A stretch of DNA of 48,385 nt from positions 1 to 48,385 of the forward strand of contig JBAYFO010000027.1 in the NCBI GenBank assembly GCA_041667115.1, written 5' to 3'. The notes beneath the pieces are model-generated. The model saw nothing but the letters and a program-made list of their open reading frames with translations. It did not search any database and had not been told where the DNA came from. Made by a program: the position numbers and the translations under genes. Positions within the stretch are counted from its first letter, which is position 1; the number at the start of each line of letters is the position of its first letter. Below are positions 7,707-16,647 of the stretch, piece by piece. This DNA comes from UBA1563 sp041667115. Its GTDB lineage: Bacteria; Bacteroidota; Ignavibacteria; Ignavibacteriales; Ignavibacteriaceae.

Positions 7707-8618
7707 TTATAAAAGTCTGCTTCGCTTTTGCAAGTAAGTAAAAAGGGCTTTGTCAAAACTGTTCGAAGTTTCGATGAGGTTGTATTCCACACCGTTACGT
7801 AAACATTCACTCTTGAAATTTTTCAAAAAAGATTCCATCGCGTCCCGGTACGATTTCTGAATTTGATACGGCTGCGTGGTTATTTCTTCTCCCGTTTCCA
7901 TATCCTGAAATATTGCATCTTTCTGAAAAGAGAAATTTCGTTCCACCGGATCCAATATCTGAAATACGATCACTTCATTCTTATAGAACCGAAATTTCTT
8001 TATCGCATTAACTACACTAACCGGGTCATCAAAAAAATCCGAAATAATAACAACCAATCCCCTCTTTGTAATCTTATCCGAGATTTGATTTAAAGAAGCC
8101 GAAGTGTTTGTGTCTGTATCAGGAGTAATTTTGCTGAGAACAGAAATTATTTCTTTCAAATAGATTCGCGAGGAATTTGGCGGAAGATATTTTTTTATTT
8201 GATCTGCATAAATGGATAAGCTTACCGCATCTTTTTGTTTCAGCATTAAATAACTTAAACTTGCCGTAAGTTGAGATGCATATTCAAGTTTTGAAATTCT
8301 CCCGGGGCTTGAAAAAGTCATTGACTTGCTTACATCCATCAATAAATATGATTTAAGATTAGTTTCCTCCTCGTACTGCTTCACAAAAAATTTATCGGAT
8401 TTGCCGTAAACTTTCCAATCAATATCTTTTGGAGAATCTCCCTGCATATAGGGGCGGTGCTGGCTAAACTCAATACTGAAACCGTGATACGGACTTTTAT
8501 GCAGTCCAAGGAGAAAACCTTCAACAATAAATCGTGCCCGTAACTCTAAACTGGAAATCTTAGAAATTACCGAAGGATCAAGAAACCGTTTATATTCAAC
8601 TTGTTCCGGATTTTCCAT
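7707..8618 (-). CDS. DUF58 domain-containing protein (vWA-like)
   Basis: The 303-residue soluble protein matches the DUF58 family across its length. The hallmark segment 'YMQGDSPKDIDWKVYGKSD' (about 77-95) is followed by 'LLMDVSKSM' (about 111-119), a MIDAS-like D-x-S-x-S of the von Willebrand A fold, and 'VVIISDFFDD'. DUF58 proteins usually accompany MoxR AAA+ ATPases and are thought to help metal-dependent assembly or chaperoning of other proteins. Here no moxR is adjacent; the only partner is the TPR lipoprotein gene two bases upstream, so the two are probably co-transcribed. An imperfect hairpin (7700-7721) overlaps the stop codon and may end transcription from both sides. Confidence 0.85.
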   Translation of the reverse strand: MENPEQVEYKRFLDPSVISKISSLELRARFIVEGFLLGLHKSPYHGFSIEFSQHRPYMQGDSPKDIDWKVYGKSDKFFVKQYEEETNLKSYLLMDVSKSMTFSSPGRISKLEYASQLTASLSYLMLKQKDAVSLSIYADQIKKYLPPNSSRIYLKEIISVLSKITPDTDTNTSASLNQISDKITKRGLVVIISDFFDDPVSVVNAIKKFRFYKNEVIVFQILDPVERNFSFQKDAIFQDMETGEEITTQPYQIQKSYRDAMESFLKNFKSECLRNGVEYNLIETSNSFDKALFTYLQKRSRLL

Positions 8619-8620
8619 TA

Positions 8621-9133
8621 TTATTTTGCTATTGTAAACTGTGTTTGGTGTTTTGCGATTATTTCTTCAGGAGAAAGCCCCATATTATCCAATTCAACTT
8701 TTGCATCATCTGCCAATTCGTTAGTAGGATATGTTTGTAAAAACTTCTTATAGGTTATGGTAGCTTCATTATATTTACCCAAAGTATTTGCCTGAATAAA
8801 TCCCGACATAAATAACGCCGAAGGAGCAAATTCATACTTGGGATATTTCACAAAAACTTTTTGATAATATTCTACTGCTTTTTGTTGAGCGGTTGTCTCG
8901 TCAACTCCGTTAATCACACCGGATTGATAGATTTTAGCTATTTCATAAAAGGCTTTAGGAGCAAAGTCACTAGTCGGAAATTCATCCGCAACCTTTTCAA
9001 AAGCAGAAACTCCTTCCGCATATTTTTTTTCTTGAACCAAACGAGTTGCCGCTTCAAATTGGTCTTTTTCACTTTTTCCACAACCAGCAAAGAAAACAAT
9101 AACCAATGAGAAGAGAACAATATATGATTTCAT
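8621..9133 (-). CDS. TPR-repeat lipoprotein (YfiO/YbgF-like)
   Basis: The 170-residue product has a lipoprotein signal with lipobox F-F-A-G-C (Cys19), so it should be lipidated and anchored in the envelope. The rest is tetratricopeptide-like helical pairs such as 'YAEGVSAFEKVADEFPTSDFAPKA', 'AVEYYQKVFVKYPKYEFAPSA' and 'EATITYKKFLQTYPTNELADDA', as seen in BamD (YfiO) and the YbgF/CpoB group. At 170 residues it is shorter than BamD (about 245) and has about three repeats, so a BamD role is doubtful. It heads a two-gene unit with the DUF58 gene. Confidence 0.75.
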   Translation of the reverse strand: MKSYIVLFSLVIVFFAGCGKSEKDQFEAATRLVQEKKYAEGVSAFEKVADEFPTSDFAPKAFYEIAKIYQSGVINGVDETTAQQKAVEYYQKVFVKYPKYEFAPSALFMSGFIQANTLGKYNEATITYKKFLQTYPTNELADDAKVELDNMGLSPEEIIAKHQTQFTIAK

Positions 9134-9450
9134 GATACCTCAAATTTTTATATTTTACATTTGTAAGCTATCAAATAAAAAAAAATCTTACAACGACTTT
9201 AATAATAACTTGTTTTTCTGTTGCAGTGCATGAGAGAACTGTGATAACTCTCACTCACTTTGTGCACCACCTCCAAAATTCGTTGAGCGACACAACATAT
9301 TAACTTTAGAGGTTTTAGATTTGGTAGAAGTTTTTAGTTAATTTTTCAAAAAAACATTTATTTATTAAAGAGAAAAACTTAGATTAGGCGAAATAGATTT
9401 TATCTTTTTTGCGCAAAGACAATTTATTAAATAACCATAAGAGGCTTAAA
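9134..9450. other. 317-base divergent spacer with a structured element
   Basis: This spacer must hold promoters for the TPR lipoprotein (-) and the FecR/CHASE2 cluster (+). It contains a nested stem at 9226-9267 and a TAGATTTG (TAnnTTTG-type) box near 9318-9326 upstream of the plus-strand cluster. No small ORF or RNA gene was recognised. Confidence 0.4.
9226..9267. promoter_or_regulatory. Nested inverted repeat (possible 5' leader structure or operator)
   Basis: GTGCA (9226-9230) pairs with TGCAC (9263-9267), and inside it TGAGAG (9231-9236) pairs with CTCTCA (9248-9253), with an 11-base loop. It matches no riboswitch class I know, has no T-tract, and could equally be a protein-binding site. 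Confidence 0.3.
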
Positions 9451-10515
9451 ATGAAACGATGTAGAACTTTCCTGCTTCTTCTCTTTGCAGTTTTATTAAG
9501 TGGATCAGTACATGCTCAGGTAACTAGTTTTGACTTCACAATATTCAAACCTTTACCGGAAGTTGATATTGCGGCATTATATATGTCTAAAGATATCTCC
9601 AGCGTTCAAAAAGTTTTCCAAATTTCTATTCAGCCTGCTAATGTTGAGGTTGTCCTCCAGGGAGAAATATCCTGGACCGACATTGGAAAGACATCCCCTC
9701 AATGGATCTACAACTTCACAACATTACCATTTAAATCCACAACTTTTTATAACACTGATCTTGGCGGAAGTTCGTTCATTAAAATTGGTCCGCAGAATAC
9801 AAATACCGAAGTAATCAAAGACCTGATACAGAGATATGGAAAACCTGTTGGCAGGTTTGATTTTACACTTACTCTAAGAGACGCTTCTGGCGCAGAATTT
9901 ACACGTACCGATTATCTTGAATTCATTAATCCGACACAATCATTTACTATTCTCACACCAACCCCATATTCTGAAGTACAACAGGGAAATATTATTATTT
10001 CTTGGATTCCTGTTCCCGGCGCTGATCATTATGAAATTAAGGTGAATGAACGAAAAAACAGTAATCAATCCTTGGAGGCAGCTCTGGCATCCGGAAATCC
10101 AATAATTGATTATGATAAAGTGCTGAGTTCCAGCTCATCCGTTATGTTAAGTGAACTGCCTAATAAACGATCGATTATAGAGGGACAAGAGTTGGTTGTA
10201 CAAGTTGTTGCTGTAATTCCATTGGCAACCGGGAATAAAAAATTATCCAGCGAAATCATTAACTTTTCCGTTGCCGGAGCAAATGACGCGCGTGATAACT
10301 CAATAAAAAACGACTTAATGGCTATGACGCAGTCTTTGCCAGGTGGCTCAACTTTTTTAAACGTACTCTCAGATAAAAATTTAAGAATTACCCGGTTAGT
10401 TGATGAAAATGGGATGCCTATTTCCCAGGATCAATTAAGAAACCTGCTTAATTATTTGAATACTAATCCTGATCGAGTTATAAGTGCTCAATTCATTTAT
10501 AATAATAATCAGTAA
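9451..10515 (+). CDS. Secreted protein with fibronectin/Ig-like segment, first gene of FecR-cyclase cluster
   Basis: I choose ATG 9451 (GAGG 6 bases upstream) rather than an in-frame TTG at 9409, because it places a standard signal peptide (MKRCRTFLLLLFAVLLSGSV, cleavage near residue 23) at the N-terminus. The product is 354 residues. About residues 155-190 ('PYSEVQQGNIIISWIPVPGA') look like a fibronectin III/Ig-like beta-sandwich; the rest is beta-rich and unassigned. There is no T9SS tail, so it is likely periplasmic. It lies 18 bases before the FecR gene, suggesting a shared transcript and perhaps a shared periplasmic complex. Exact function unknown. Confidence 0.7.
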   Translation: MKRCRTFLLLLFAVLLSGSVHAQVTSFDFTIFKPLPEVDIAALYMSKDISSVQKVFQISIQPANVEVVLQGEISWTDIGKTSPQWIYNFTTLPFKSTTFYNTDLGGSSFIKIGPQNTNTEVIKDLIQRYGKPVGRFDFTLTLRDASGAEFTRTDYLEFINPTQSFTILTPTPYSEVQQGNIIISWIPVPGADHYEIKVNERKNSNQSLEAALASGNPIIDYDKVLSSSSSVMLSELPNKRSIIEGQELVVQVVAVIPLATGNKKLSSEIINFSVAGANDARDNSIKNDLMAMTQSLPGGSTFLNVLSDKNLRITRLVDENGMPISQDQLRNLLNYLNTNPDRVISAQFIYNNNQ

Positions 10516-10533
10516 CCGTAGAGGAATTGAAAA

Positions 10534-11226
10534 ATGAAAAAAACAAATTTTCCATTAGTTGCTCTTCTAATTTTAGTTGCCTTTGCTGCAACTAATTTTG
10601 CGGGAGAAAATCCTTCTTCCGAAGCGCCAATTGCAATTGTTATGAAAATAGTAAAAGATGTTAATTTCAAAAAAGCTAACGGCGACTGGAGTGCGACAAA
10701 GATCGGTCAAACGCTTGCAACGGGGGATGAAATCAAAACCGGGGCGAAATCACTTGCTATTGTTAAATTTACAGATAATTCTATCTTGCGAGTCCGAGAA
10801 AATTGTTCAATTAAAATTTATGCCGATAAGCATGACAAACAGATCTCAAAAAACACTTACATTGAAAAAGGGGGTGTTAACTTTGAGGTAACCAAACAAC
10901 AACAAAATGAAGAATTTCAGTTTACAACACCCACTATGGTCGCTTCAATACGGGGAACCAAGGGATTCTTACAAGTTGGCGATAATGGAACGGTATTAGT
11001 TCTTGAAGAGGGTGCTATAGATTATAAGTCTCTCCTTGGCGACCAAACAAAAGGGAATGTAACAGGCGGAAATTCTGTTATTTTTACTAATGATGGGCAG
11101 GTTACTGTAGCAACTATTTCACCGGATCAACAAAAACAATTGGAAGATTCAAAGAAAACGAATACAAAGAAAATAATTATCAAAACTAATCAAGGCGACC
11201 TGATCATAGAATATCTTGAAGAATAA
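10534..11226 (+). CDS. FecR domain-containing periplasmic protein
   Basis: The 230-residue product has a signal peptide (about 1-23) and a FecR domain at about 35-155: 'IGQTLATGDEIKTGAKSLAI', then 'FTDNSILRVRENCSIKI', 'IEKGGVNFEV' and 'TPTMVASIRGTKGFL'. In classical systems FecR relays a TonB-receptor signal to an ECF sigma factor through an N-terminal cytoplasmic anchor. Here there is no sigma factor or TonB receptor nearby and the protein is simply exported, as in stand-alone FecR proteins of other Bacteroidota and Cyanobacteria, where the fold is thought to bind periplasmic ligands or glycans. GAGGA lies 8 bases before the ATG. A strong terminator follows the gene. Confidence 0.85.
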   Translation: MKKTNFPLVALLILVAFAATNFAGENPSSEAPIAIVMKIVKDVNFKKANGDWSATKIGQTLATGDEIKTGAKSLAIVKFTDNSILRVRENCSIKIYADKHDKQISKNTYIEKGGVNFEVTKQQQNEEFQFTTPTMVASIRGTKGFLQVGDNGTVLVLEEGAIDYKSLLGDQTKGNVTGGNSVIFTNDGQVTVATISPDQQKQLEDSKKTNTKKIIIKTNQGDLIIEYLEE

Positions 11227-11232
11227 TTTTGG

Positions 11233-11267
11233 TTCCGTCTCTAAAAGGAGGCGGAATTTTTATTTTT
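11233..11267 (+). terminator. Intrinsic terminator after the FecR gene
   Basis: TTCCGTCTC pairs with GAGGCGGAA (nine pairs, one T-G wobble; six-base loop), followed by TTTTTATTTTT. It lies inside the cluster, so the downstream barrel and cyclase genes are either expressed at a reduced level by read-through or have their own promoter. Confidence 0.85.
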
Positions 11268-11304
11268 ATCCACATTTAAATCAACTAACGCTGGAGATTG
11301 CTCC

Positions 11305-13767
11305 ATGATTAAAAAAGCTACTTTTCTATTTGTTGTTTTTCTTATTGCGTTCATACCAAACATTATTGCACAAGTAAGCAATGTTGTTTCAGAAGTGAAA
11401 ATTGGGAATGCCAAGGAGAATGAAGCCCTCACCATCGAAGCAAGATTTCAACAATCTTCTTCAGTTACAAAAGCCGTAATCGGTTATCGCTCGTTTGGAC
11501 AAAACGAGTACACTCAATCGGAAATGAACCTGCAAGGAACATCTGCTTTTTTTACTATTCCTGCCGCAGAAGTTTTCCCTCCCTATATCGAATATTTTAT
11601 GCGTTTTACTTTGACATCAGGAGCTGAAGAAACATATCCTTTAGAATTTGTTACAAGCAATAACCCTCTCCAGATTCCCGTTCAAGGAGTTTCGGGTAAG
11701 GATAAGGAAGTCATTATCATGAGTCCTGAACGGAATGAAAAAATTCTTTCAGAGGAATTTTTTATTTCCATTTCTCTTCTCCGCGCTTCAAATATCGTTA
11801 ATAAAAGTGCTACCAAAATTTATTTGGATAATAAGAATATAACTGACCTAGCTCTCTTTGCGGATGATATTATTATTATATCACCTGAAAATTTTCAAAT
11901 TCAATTAAAAGATGGACTTCATATAGTAAACATTGAATTGTATGATACAAGTGGTACGCTTTATCATTCTGTAAGTTCTCAGTTCATCATTGTTAACCCA
12001 AGTTATGCGTTACTCGGTCAATCGGCAATTAATTACAATGTTGATCTAAGGGCAGAGTCACGAAATGAAAACATTCAATCGGTAGGAACATGGTATAATA
12101 ATGTAAATTTAAATGTGCAGGCAGATTATAAAGGAGTTAACCTGCTGGGTAATATTTATGCAACCTCGGAAGAAAAAAAATATCTTCAACCAAATAACCG
12201 GTATATGCTAAGCTTATCGACAGATTTTGGAGCCGTTACGGTGGGAGATCATTATCCTAAATATCCTTCACTTGTGCTAAACGGAAAACGGTTGCGCGGT
12301 TTTAGCGGCGAAATTAATCTCGGATTTTTCAATATTCAAACAAGTTTCGGTGAAATTGATAGAAGTATTGAAGGGAAGGTAATTCAATATAAAGATACTC
12401 TTGGTTCTAATATTATTGAAGTTGATCCGGTAAAGAATTTTGGAAACAAGTATGCCGAAGTGGAACTCGGAACTTTTAAAAGAAGTTTACTCGCCATTCG
12501 TCCTTCATTTGGAAGAGGAGAAAATTTTCAGTTCGGACTATCTTTCCTCCATGCAAAAGATGAAACCAATTCAATAGAATATGGAATTGCACCTAAAGAA
12601 AATTTAGTCGTTGGTGCTGATTTAATGTTCGGGTTTGATAATCAAAATATTTTGTTTACTTCTCAGGCAGCTTTTAGTGCTTTGAATAAAGACATTTCTC
12701 AGGGTTCGCTCTCAGATGCTAAAATAGATTCTGTTTTCGGACCGGATGGTCTGAACGTTGACCCGGCAATGATAAAAAAAGTACGCGATGCATTGAATGG
12801 GATTTTTACTGTAAATCAAAATATTACTCCGTTAAATCCAAAGGAGTTGCCTACATTAGCCGCCGAAACAGCACTATCATTGAATTACTTTAACAATTAT
12901 TTAAAAGGCTCTTATATCTATCGTGGTGAACAGTATTTATCTTATGGGCAGTCATTTGTTAGAACGGACGTGGCAGGCATTAACGTCCTTGATCGCTTAA
13001 GGCTTTTCGAAAACAAATTTTTCGTTTCTCTCGGATTTGAAAACTTGCAAGACAATTTACAAAAGACAAAAAATGCAACCACAACCTACCGGACTTTAAA
13101 CAGTTCAATTTCTTATTATCCACGGACAAATCTCCCAAGTATTATTGTAGGTTACACTCGTTTGGATAATACGAACGGGTTGAGTGCTGATAGCATGACT
13201 TATAGCCCTGACATTTCCGGCGTAAGACCTTCCACGTATCTTTCTGCTATAAAAGATTACACAAACAGAATTTCAGCACAATTATCTTATAACTTTGAAT
13301 GGTACTATCGTCATTCAGTCTCATTCAGCTTTGTTAATTCTACACGCGATGATCAGTCATTCATAAATCGTGATATAACAAACTCTTCGGTCACCGTTTC
13401 AAGCGGAACCCGGTGGTTAGATAACTTAAGTTCAAGTTTTAATGTCAGTATCAATAATTCAAAGATCGATACTACAACCTTTAATTATGTCTCTCTTTCG
13501 CTTGGAGCAAATTACTCAATGATGCAAGATAAATTACTACTTAGAGGCTCAATAAGTCCAAGCTTTGGAGACTACAAAAGAACTTCTCTCGATGCGAGCG
13601 CTCTTTATTATATCATGGCTAACCTAACCGTTCAGTTTCAAGTAAGATATTTAAATTATGATTATACTTCATCACAATTAGATCAGATAACTCAACTTCC
13701 CTATTCAGTTAAGTTAAAAGCGAATGACGTAATAATGGGATTAACTACTCAACTCTATTTACAGTAG
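11305..13767 (+). CDS. Large outer-membrane beta-barrel-type protein of unknown function
   Basis: The 820-residue product has a signal peptide (about 1-22). An N-terminal part (25-230) looks like Ig-like sandwich domains; from about 230 to the end the sequence alternates polar and hydrophobic residues with many Tyr/Asn/Ser, as in beta-barrel outer-membrane proteins ('VNLNVQADYKGVNLLGNIYA', 'SLSLGANYSMMQDKLLLRGS', 'NLTVQFQVRYLNYDYTSSQL'). No TonB box or plug domain was recognised. A GGAG 8 bases upstream supports ATG 11305. The CHASE2-cyclase gene begins 6 bases after its stop, implying translational linkage; the protein could present or transport the signal sensed by CHASE2. That link is inference. 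Confidence 0.7.
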   Translation: MIKKATFLFVVFLIAFIPNIIAQVSNVVSEVKIGNAKENEALTIEARFQQSSSVTKAVIGYRSFGQNEYTQSEMNLQGTSAFFTIPAAEVFPPYIEYFMRFTLTSGAEETYPLEFVTSNNPLQIPVQGVSGKDKEVIIMSPERNEKILSEEFFISISLLRASNIVNKSATKIYLDNKNITDLALFADDIIIISPENFQIQLKDGLHIVNIELYDTSGTLYHSVSSQFIIVNPSYALLGQSAINYNVDLRAESRNENIQSVGTWYNNVNLNVQADYKGVNLLGNIYATSEEKKYLQPNNRYMLSLSTDFGAVTVGDHYPKYPSLVLNGKRLRGFSGEINLGFFNIQTSFGEIDRSIEGKVIQYKDTLGSNIIEVDPVKNFGNKYAEVELGTFKRSLLAIRPSFGRGENFQFGLSFLHAKDETNSIEYGIAPKENLVVGADLMFGFDNQNILFTSQAAFSALNKDISQGSLSDAKIDSVFGPDGLNVDPAMIKKVRDALNGIFTVNQNITPLNPKELPTLAAETALSLNYFNNYLKGSYIYRGEQYLSYGQSFVRTDVAGINVLDRLRLFENKFFVSLGFENLQDNLQKTKNATTTYRTLNSSISYYPRTNLPSIIVGYTRLDNTNGLSADSMTYSPDISGVRPSTYLSAIKDYTNRISAQLSYNFEWYYRHSVSFSFVNSTRDDQSFINRDITNSSVTVSSGTRWLDNLSSSFNVSINNSKIDTTTFNYVSLSLGANYSMMQDKLLLRGSISPSFGDYKRTSLDASALYYIMANLTVQFQVRYLNYDYTSSQLDQITQLPYSVKLKANDVIMGLTTQLYLQ

Positions 13768-13773
13768 GGTTAG

Positions 13774-15978
13774 ATGGAAAAGTCGAAAAGCATTCCCGGG
13801 TGGGTGATAAAATTTTCAATTAGCCTCGGGATTGCTTTCTTTGTTACACTTATAACGCAGGATGCGTTCTTCCCGCTATCAAGCATTAAGGAATTAGAAC
13901 TCAAACAAATTGATGAGCGGTTTGCTAACCGTGGTGAACGAGAGATAAAAAAGAAATCTGACGTTATCATTCTTGACCTTAACAATTCAACAATTGAAGG
14001 GATACTTCCCCCTTATAATTCACTCCCTCTTTCACGGTATTTATTTGCAAAAGTAATAAAAAATCTTTCCGCAGCCGGAGTAAAAGCTGTGGGAATAGAC
14101 GTTGTGATGTCAAGTCCGGATCGGTTTTTTAAGAAAAACGACAGCTTGTTATTCAATGAATTGAGAAAAGCGAAAAATGTTGTGGTTGCCGGGAAAACGG
14201 AAGTAACCGGGCAACAAGAGTTTCAATTACATAAAGAACATCAAAACTATGATAATATTTTTTTTGATGCAGACAGCTCAATCGGAATTGTTAGAGTGAT
14301 AAGTGATAACGATGGAGTCATTCGCCGTTATGTGCCGATGATGTATTCCGAAGCATCGGACAAATATCTCCCCACTTTTGGATTTGCCATTTTAAATAAA
14401 TATTTCAATTTAAAAAATGATGAGCTCATTACTAAAAAGAATAATTTCTTTGTCCTAAATAATATAGAAATTCCGAAATTCGATAACACTTCAATGCTGA
14501 TAAATTATTACGGGCCTGATAATACCTTCCTCCATTTTAATTTTCTTGAAGTTTTAGACGACAAAGAATTTTTAACAAAAGATGAGAAGGACCTTGAAAC
14601 GGAGATCAATACATGGGATGATCCCGATATCGGTCTTTTAAAATCCGGTTTATTCAAAGGAAAAATAGTTTTAATTGGTTCTACCGAACCTGAAGACCAG
14701 GATATAAAACCGATCTCATTCTCACGAGGAGAAAAAAAGGGAGATAACTTGATGTACGGGGTTGAGATCCATGCTACGGCTATTCAAAATATTATTAGTA
14801 AAGATTTTTTAACAAAAGAAACTCCGGCACAAGAAATTGCTCTCATCTTCTTTTTCACGTTCATCAGTTTTTATTTGTCTTCTTTATTAAAAGACCAAAA
14901 AACAAAACGCGGGGGGATATTAGAACTTGGGAACATCATCTTAATCGCCGGTTCAGTTTTCGGTTTAAGAGAATTATCATTTTATTTGTTTTCGCACTTT
15001 TCAAATGTGTTTAATGTTATTAGCCCTTCCCTTGCCTTAGTGACCGGATATGTTGGAAGCACGGCATATCATTTCATCACAGAACGAAAACAAAAAGCAG
15101 TCATCAAGGGAATGTTCAGCCAGTATGTAAACTCAACCGTTGTGGATGAACTTATTGCCGACCCGGATAAAATGAGATTAGGAGGCGAGCGAAAAGTTTT
15201 GTCCATTTTTTTCAGCGACATCGCCGGATTCTCAACATTTTCCGAAACAAAAAAACCTGAGGAGTTAGTTACGTTTTTGAACGAATATCTTTCCGAGATG
15301 ACGCGTATTGTTTTTGAAAATAAGGGAACTCTTGATAAATATATCGGCGACGCCGTTATGGCATTTTGGGGAGCACCTCTCCCCGTTGAAAACCATGCTT
15401 ATCAAACATGCAAAAGTGCGTTGCTGATGCAACAACACTTATCTGAATTAAGAGCCAAATGGCGGGGAGAAGGACAGACCGAAATTCAAGTGCGCATGGG
15501 AATCAATACCGGAGAAGTAGTAGTAGGCAACATGGGGGGCAGCGAACGTTTTGACTACACCGTGATGGGCGATGCCGTGAACCTTGCTTCCAGACTTGAA
15601 GGCGCTAATAAAGAGTATGGGACAAATATTATGGTATCTGAAATGACCTATGAAATCATAAAAAAGGATTTCAATCTGCGAGAACTTGATGCGTTAGTAG
15701 TGAAAGGAAAAACTAAACCGGTCAAAGTCTATGAACTGATCGCTTTTAAAGATGACCAGCTTGATCAACCGACTCTCGATTGCATTTCGGTTTTCGATGA
15801 AGGATTGGCATTATATAAAGCATTTCAATTTAAAGAAGCGGCTACAAAATTTGCCGAGGCAAAAAATATTAAATCAAACGATCATCCATCTTTTGTTTAC
15901 TTGAAGCGATGTATGCACTTTATCGAATTCCCTCCTCCCAAAGACTGGGACGGTGTTTTCAGGATGACAACAAAATAA
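13774..15978 (+). CDS. CHASE2-domain adenylate cyclase (class III)
   Basis: The 734-residue sensor has one N-terminal membrane helix (about 9-27), a large extracytoplasmic CHASE2 domain (about 30-350), three further helices (about 365-450) and a cytoplasmic class III cyclase domain (about 470-660). Metal ligands Asp482 ('FFSDIAGFS') and Asp526 ('DKYIGDAVMAFWG') are 44 residues apart as in active enzymes; Asn603 and Arg607 ('GDAVNLASR') are the transition-state residues. Lys522 and Thr596 at the purine-recognition positions point to ATP rather than GTP and a class IIIb-like site. About 75 residues follow, possibly a TPR. It should convert an envelope signal into cAMP. No cAMP receptor gene is in the window. 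Confidence 0.9.
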   Translation: MEKSKSIPGWVIKFSISLGIAFFVTLITQDAFFPLSSIKELELKQIDERFANRGEREIKKKSDVIILDLNNSTIEGILPPYNSLPLSRYLFAKVIKNLSAAGVKAVGIDVVMSSPDRFFKKNDSLLFNELRKAKNVVVAGKTEVTGQQEFQLHKEHQNYDNIFFDADSSIGIVRVISDNDGVIRRYVPMMYSEASDKYLPTFGFAILNKYFNLKNDELITKKNNFFVLNNIEIPKFDNTSMLINYYGPDNTFLHFNFLEVLDDKEFLTKDEKDLETEINTWDDPDIGLLKSGLFKGKIVLIGSTEPEDQDIKPISFSRGEKKGDNLMYGVEIHATAIQNIISKDFLTKETPAQEIALIFFFTFISFYLSSLLKDQKTKRGGILELGNIILIAGSVFGLRELSFYLFSHFSNVFNVISPSLALVTGYVGSTAYHFITERKQKAVIKGMFSQYVNSTVVDELIADPDKMRLGGERKVLSIFFSDIAGFSTFSETKKPEELVTFLNEYLSEMTRIVFENKGTLDKYIGDAVMAFWGAPLPVENHAYQTCKSALLMQQHLSELRAKWRGEGQTEIQVRMGINTGEVVVGNMGGSERFDYTVMGDAVNLASRLEGANKEYGTNIMVSEMTYEIIKKDFNLRELDALVVKGKTKPVKVYELIAFKDDQLDQPTLDCISVFDEGLALYKAFQFKEAATKFAEAKNIKSNDHPSFVYLKRCMHFIEFPPPKDWDGVFRMTTK

Positions 15979-16035
15979 TTTAAATCCGATTCCCTCTTTT
16001 CGCATCTCACTTAAAAATTAAAACAAAAGGACAGC

Positions 16036-16647
16036 ATGGAACTCTTAACAATCGATGGAAAAAAGATCGAACAAAGTTATTCGTATCAAAAATTTTTTAC
16101 TAAAGTTGAATCCGAAGTTCTTCAATCGCATCCGGAAGAAATGAACCCCGACGATAGAAAATTTTACGAATACAAAAAGTTAAATATTCAAAGGATGAAA
16201 CGACTAGAAAAAACGTTTGAAGTATCGATGGAGTTAAAACAACTTCTTTTATCAACGACTGCTAATCAACACTGGGTAGTTCTTACCGAAGGTTGGTGCG
16301 GTGATTCGGCTCAAAACCTGCCGGCAATAGCAAAAATGGCTCAAGTTAATCCTCTTGTTGTGTTACAAGTAATTGAGCGTGATAAAAACTTGGAAATAAT
16401 GGATCGGTATTTAACAAACGGGACGAGAAGCATTCCTATTCTCATCTCTTTTGATGCCGAAGGAAATGAGCTGTTCCGTTGGGGACCGCGACCTAAAGAA
16501 GCACAGCAACTTGTTACACGGCTTAAAAATGAAGGGATGGAACATGACGCCTTTGTAGAGCAACTACATCTTTGGTATGCAAAAAATAAGGGCGTTGCTC
16601 TTGAAATGGAATTTAAAAAGCTTTTAAGTACTGCTGGAACAAACTAA
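16036..16647 (+). CDS. Thioredoxin-fold protein with CGDS motif
   Basis: The 203-residue cytoplasmic protein contains a thioredoxin fold from about residue 60. The active-site region reads 'EGWCGDSAQNLPAI' and the cis-proline loop 'TRSIPILISF' carries Pro134. Relatives of the thioredoxin-like family with W-C-G-D often have a second Cys; here Cys88 is followed by Ser91, so it could form mixed disulfides but not the usual internal one. The function is not known; a monothiol reductase, bacillithiol/glutathione-type partner or chaperone role are possible. It follows the cyclase gene by 57 bases and ends convergently, overlapping the MFS gene by 4 bases. Confidence 0.7.
   Translation: MELLTIDGKKIEQSYSYQKFFTKVESEVLQSHPEEMNPDDRKFYEYKKLNIQRMKRLEKTFEVSMELKQLLLSTTANQHWVVLTEGWCGDSAQNLPAIAKMAQVNPLVVLQVIERDKNLEIMDRYLTNGTRSIPILISFDAEGNELFRWGPRPKEAQQLVTRLKNEGMEHDAFVEQLHLWYAKNKGVALEMEFKKLLSTAGTN

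Noticed and set aside
7700..7721. Strong terminator between glmM and the DUF58 gene
   Set aside because: The AGCAGA...TCTGCT stem overlaps the DUF58 stop codon and has no T-tract in either direction, so it is not reported as a terminator.
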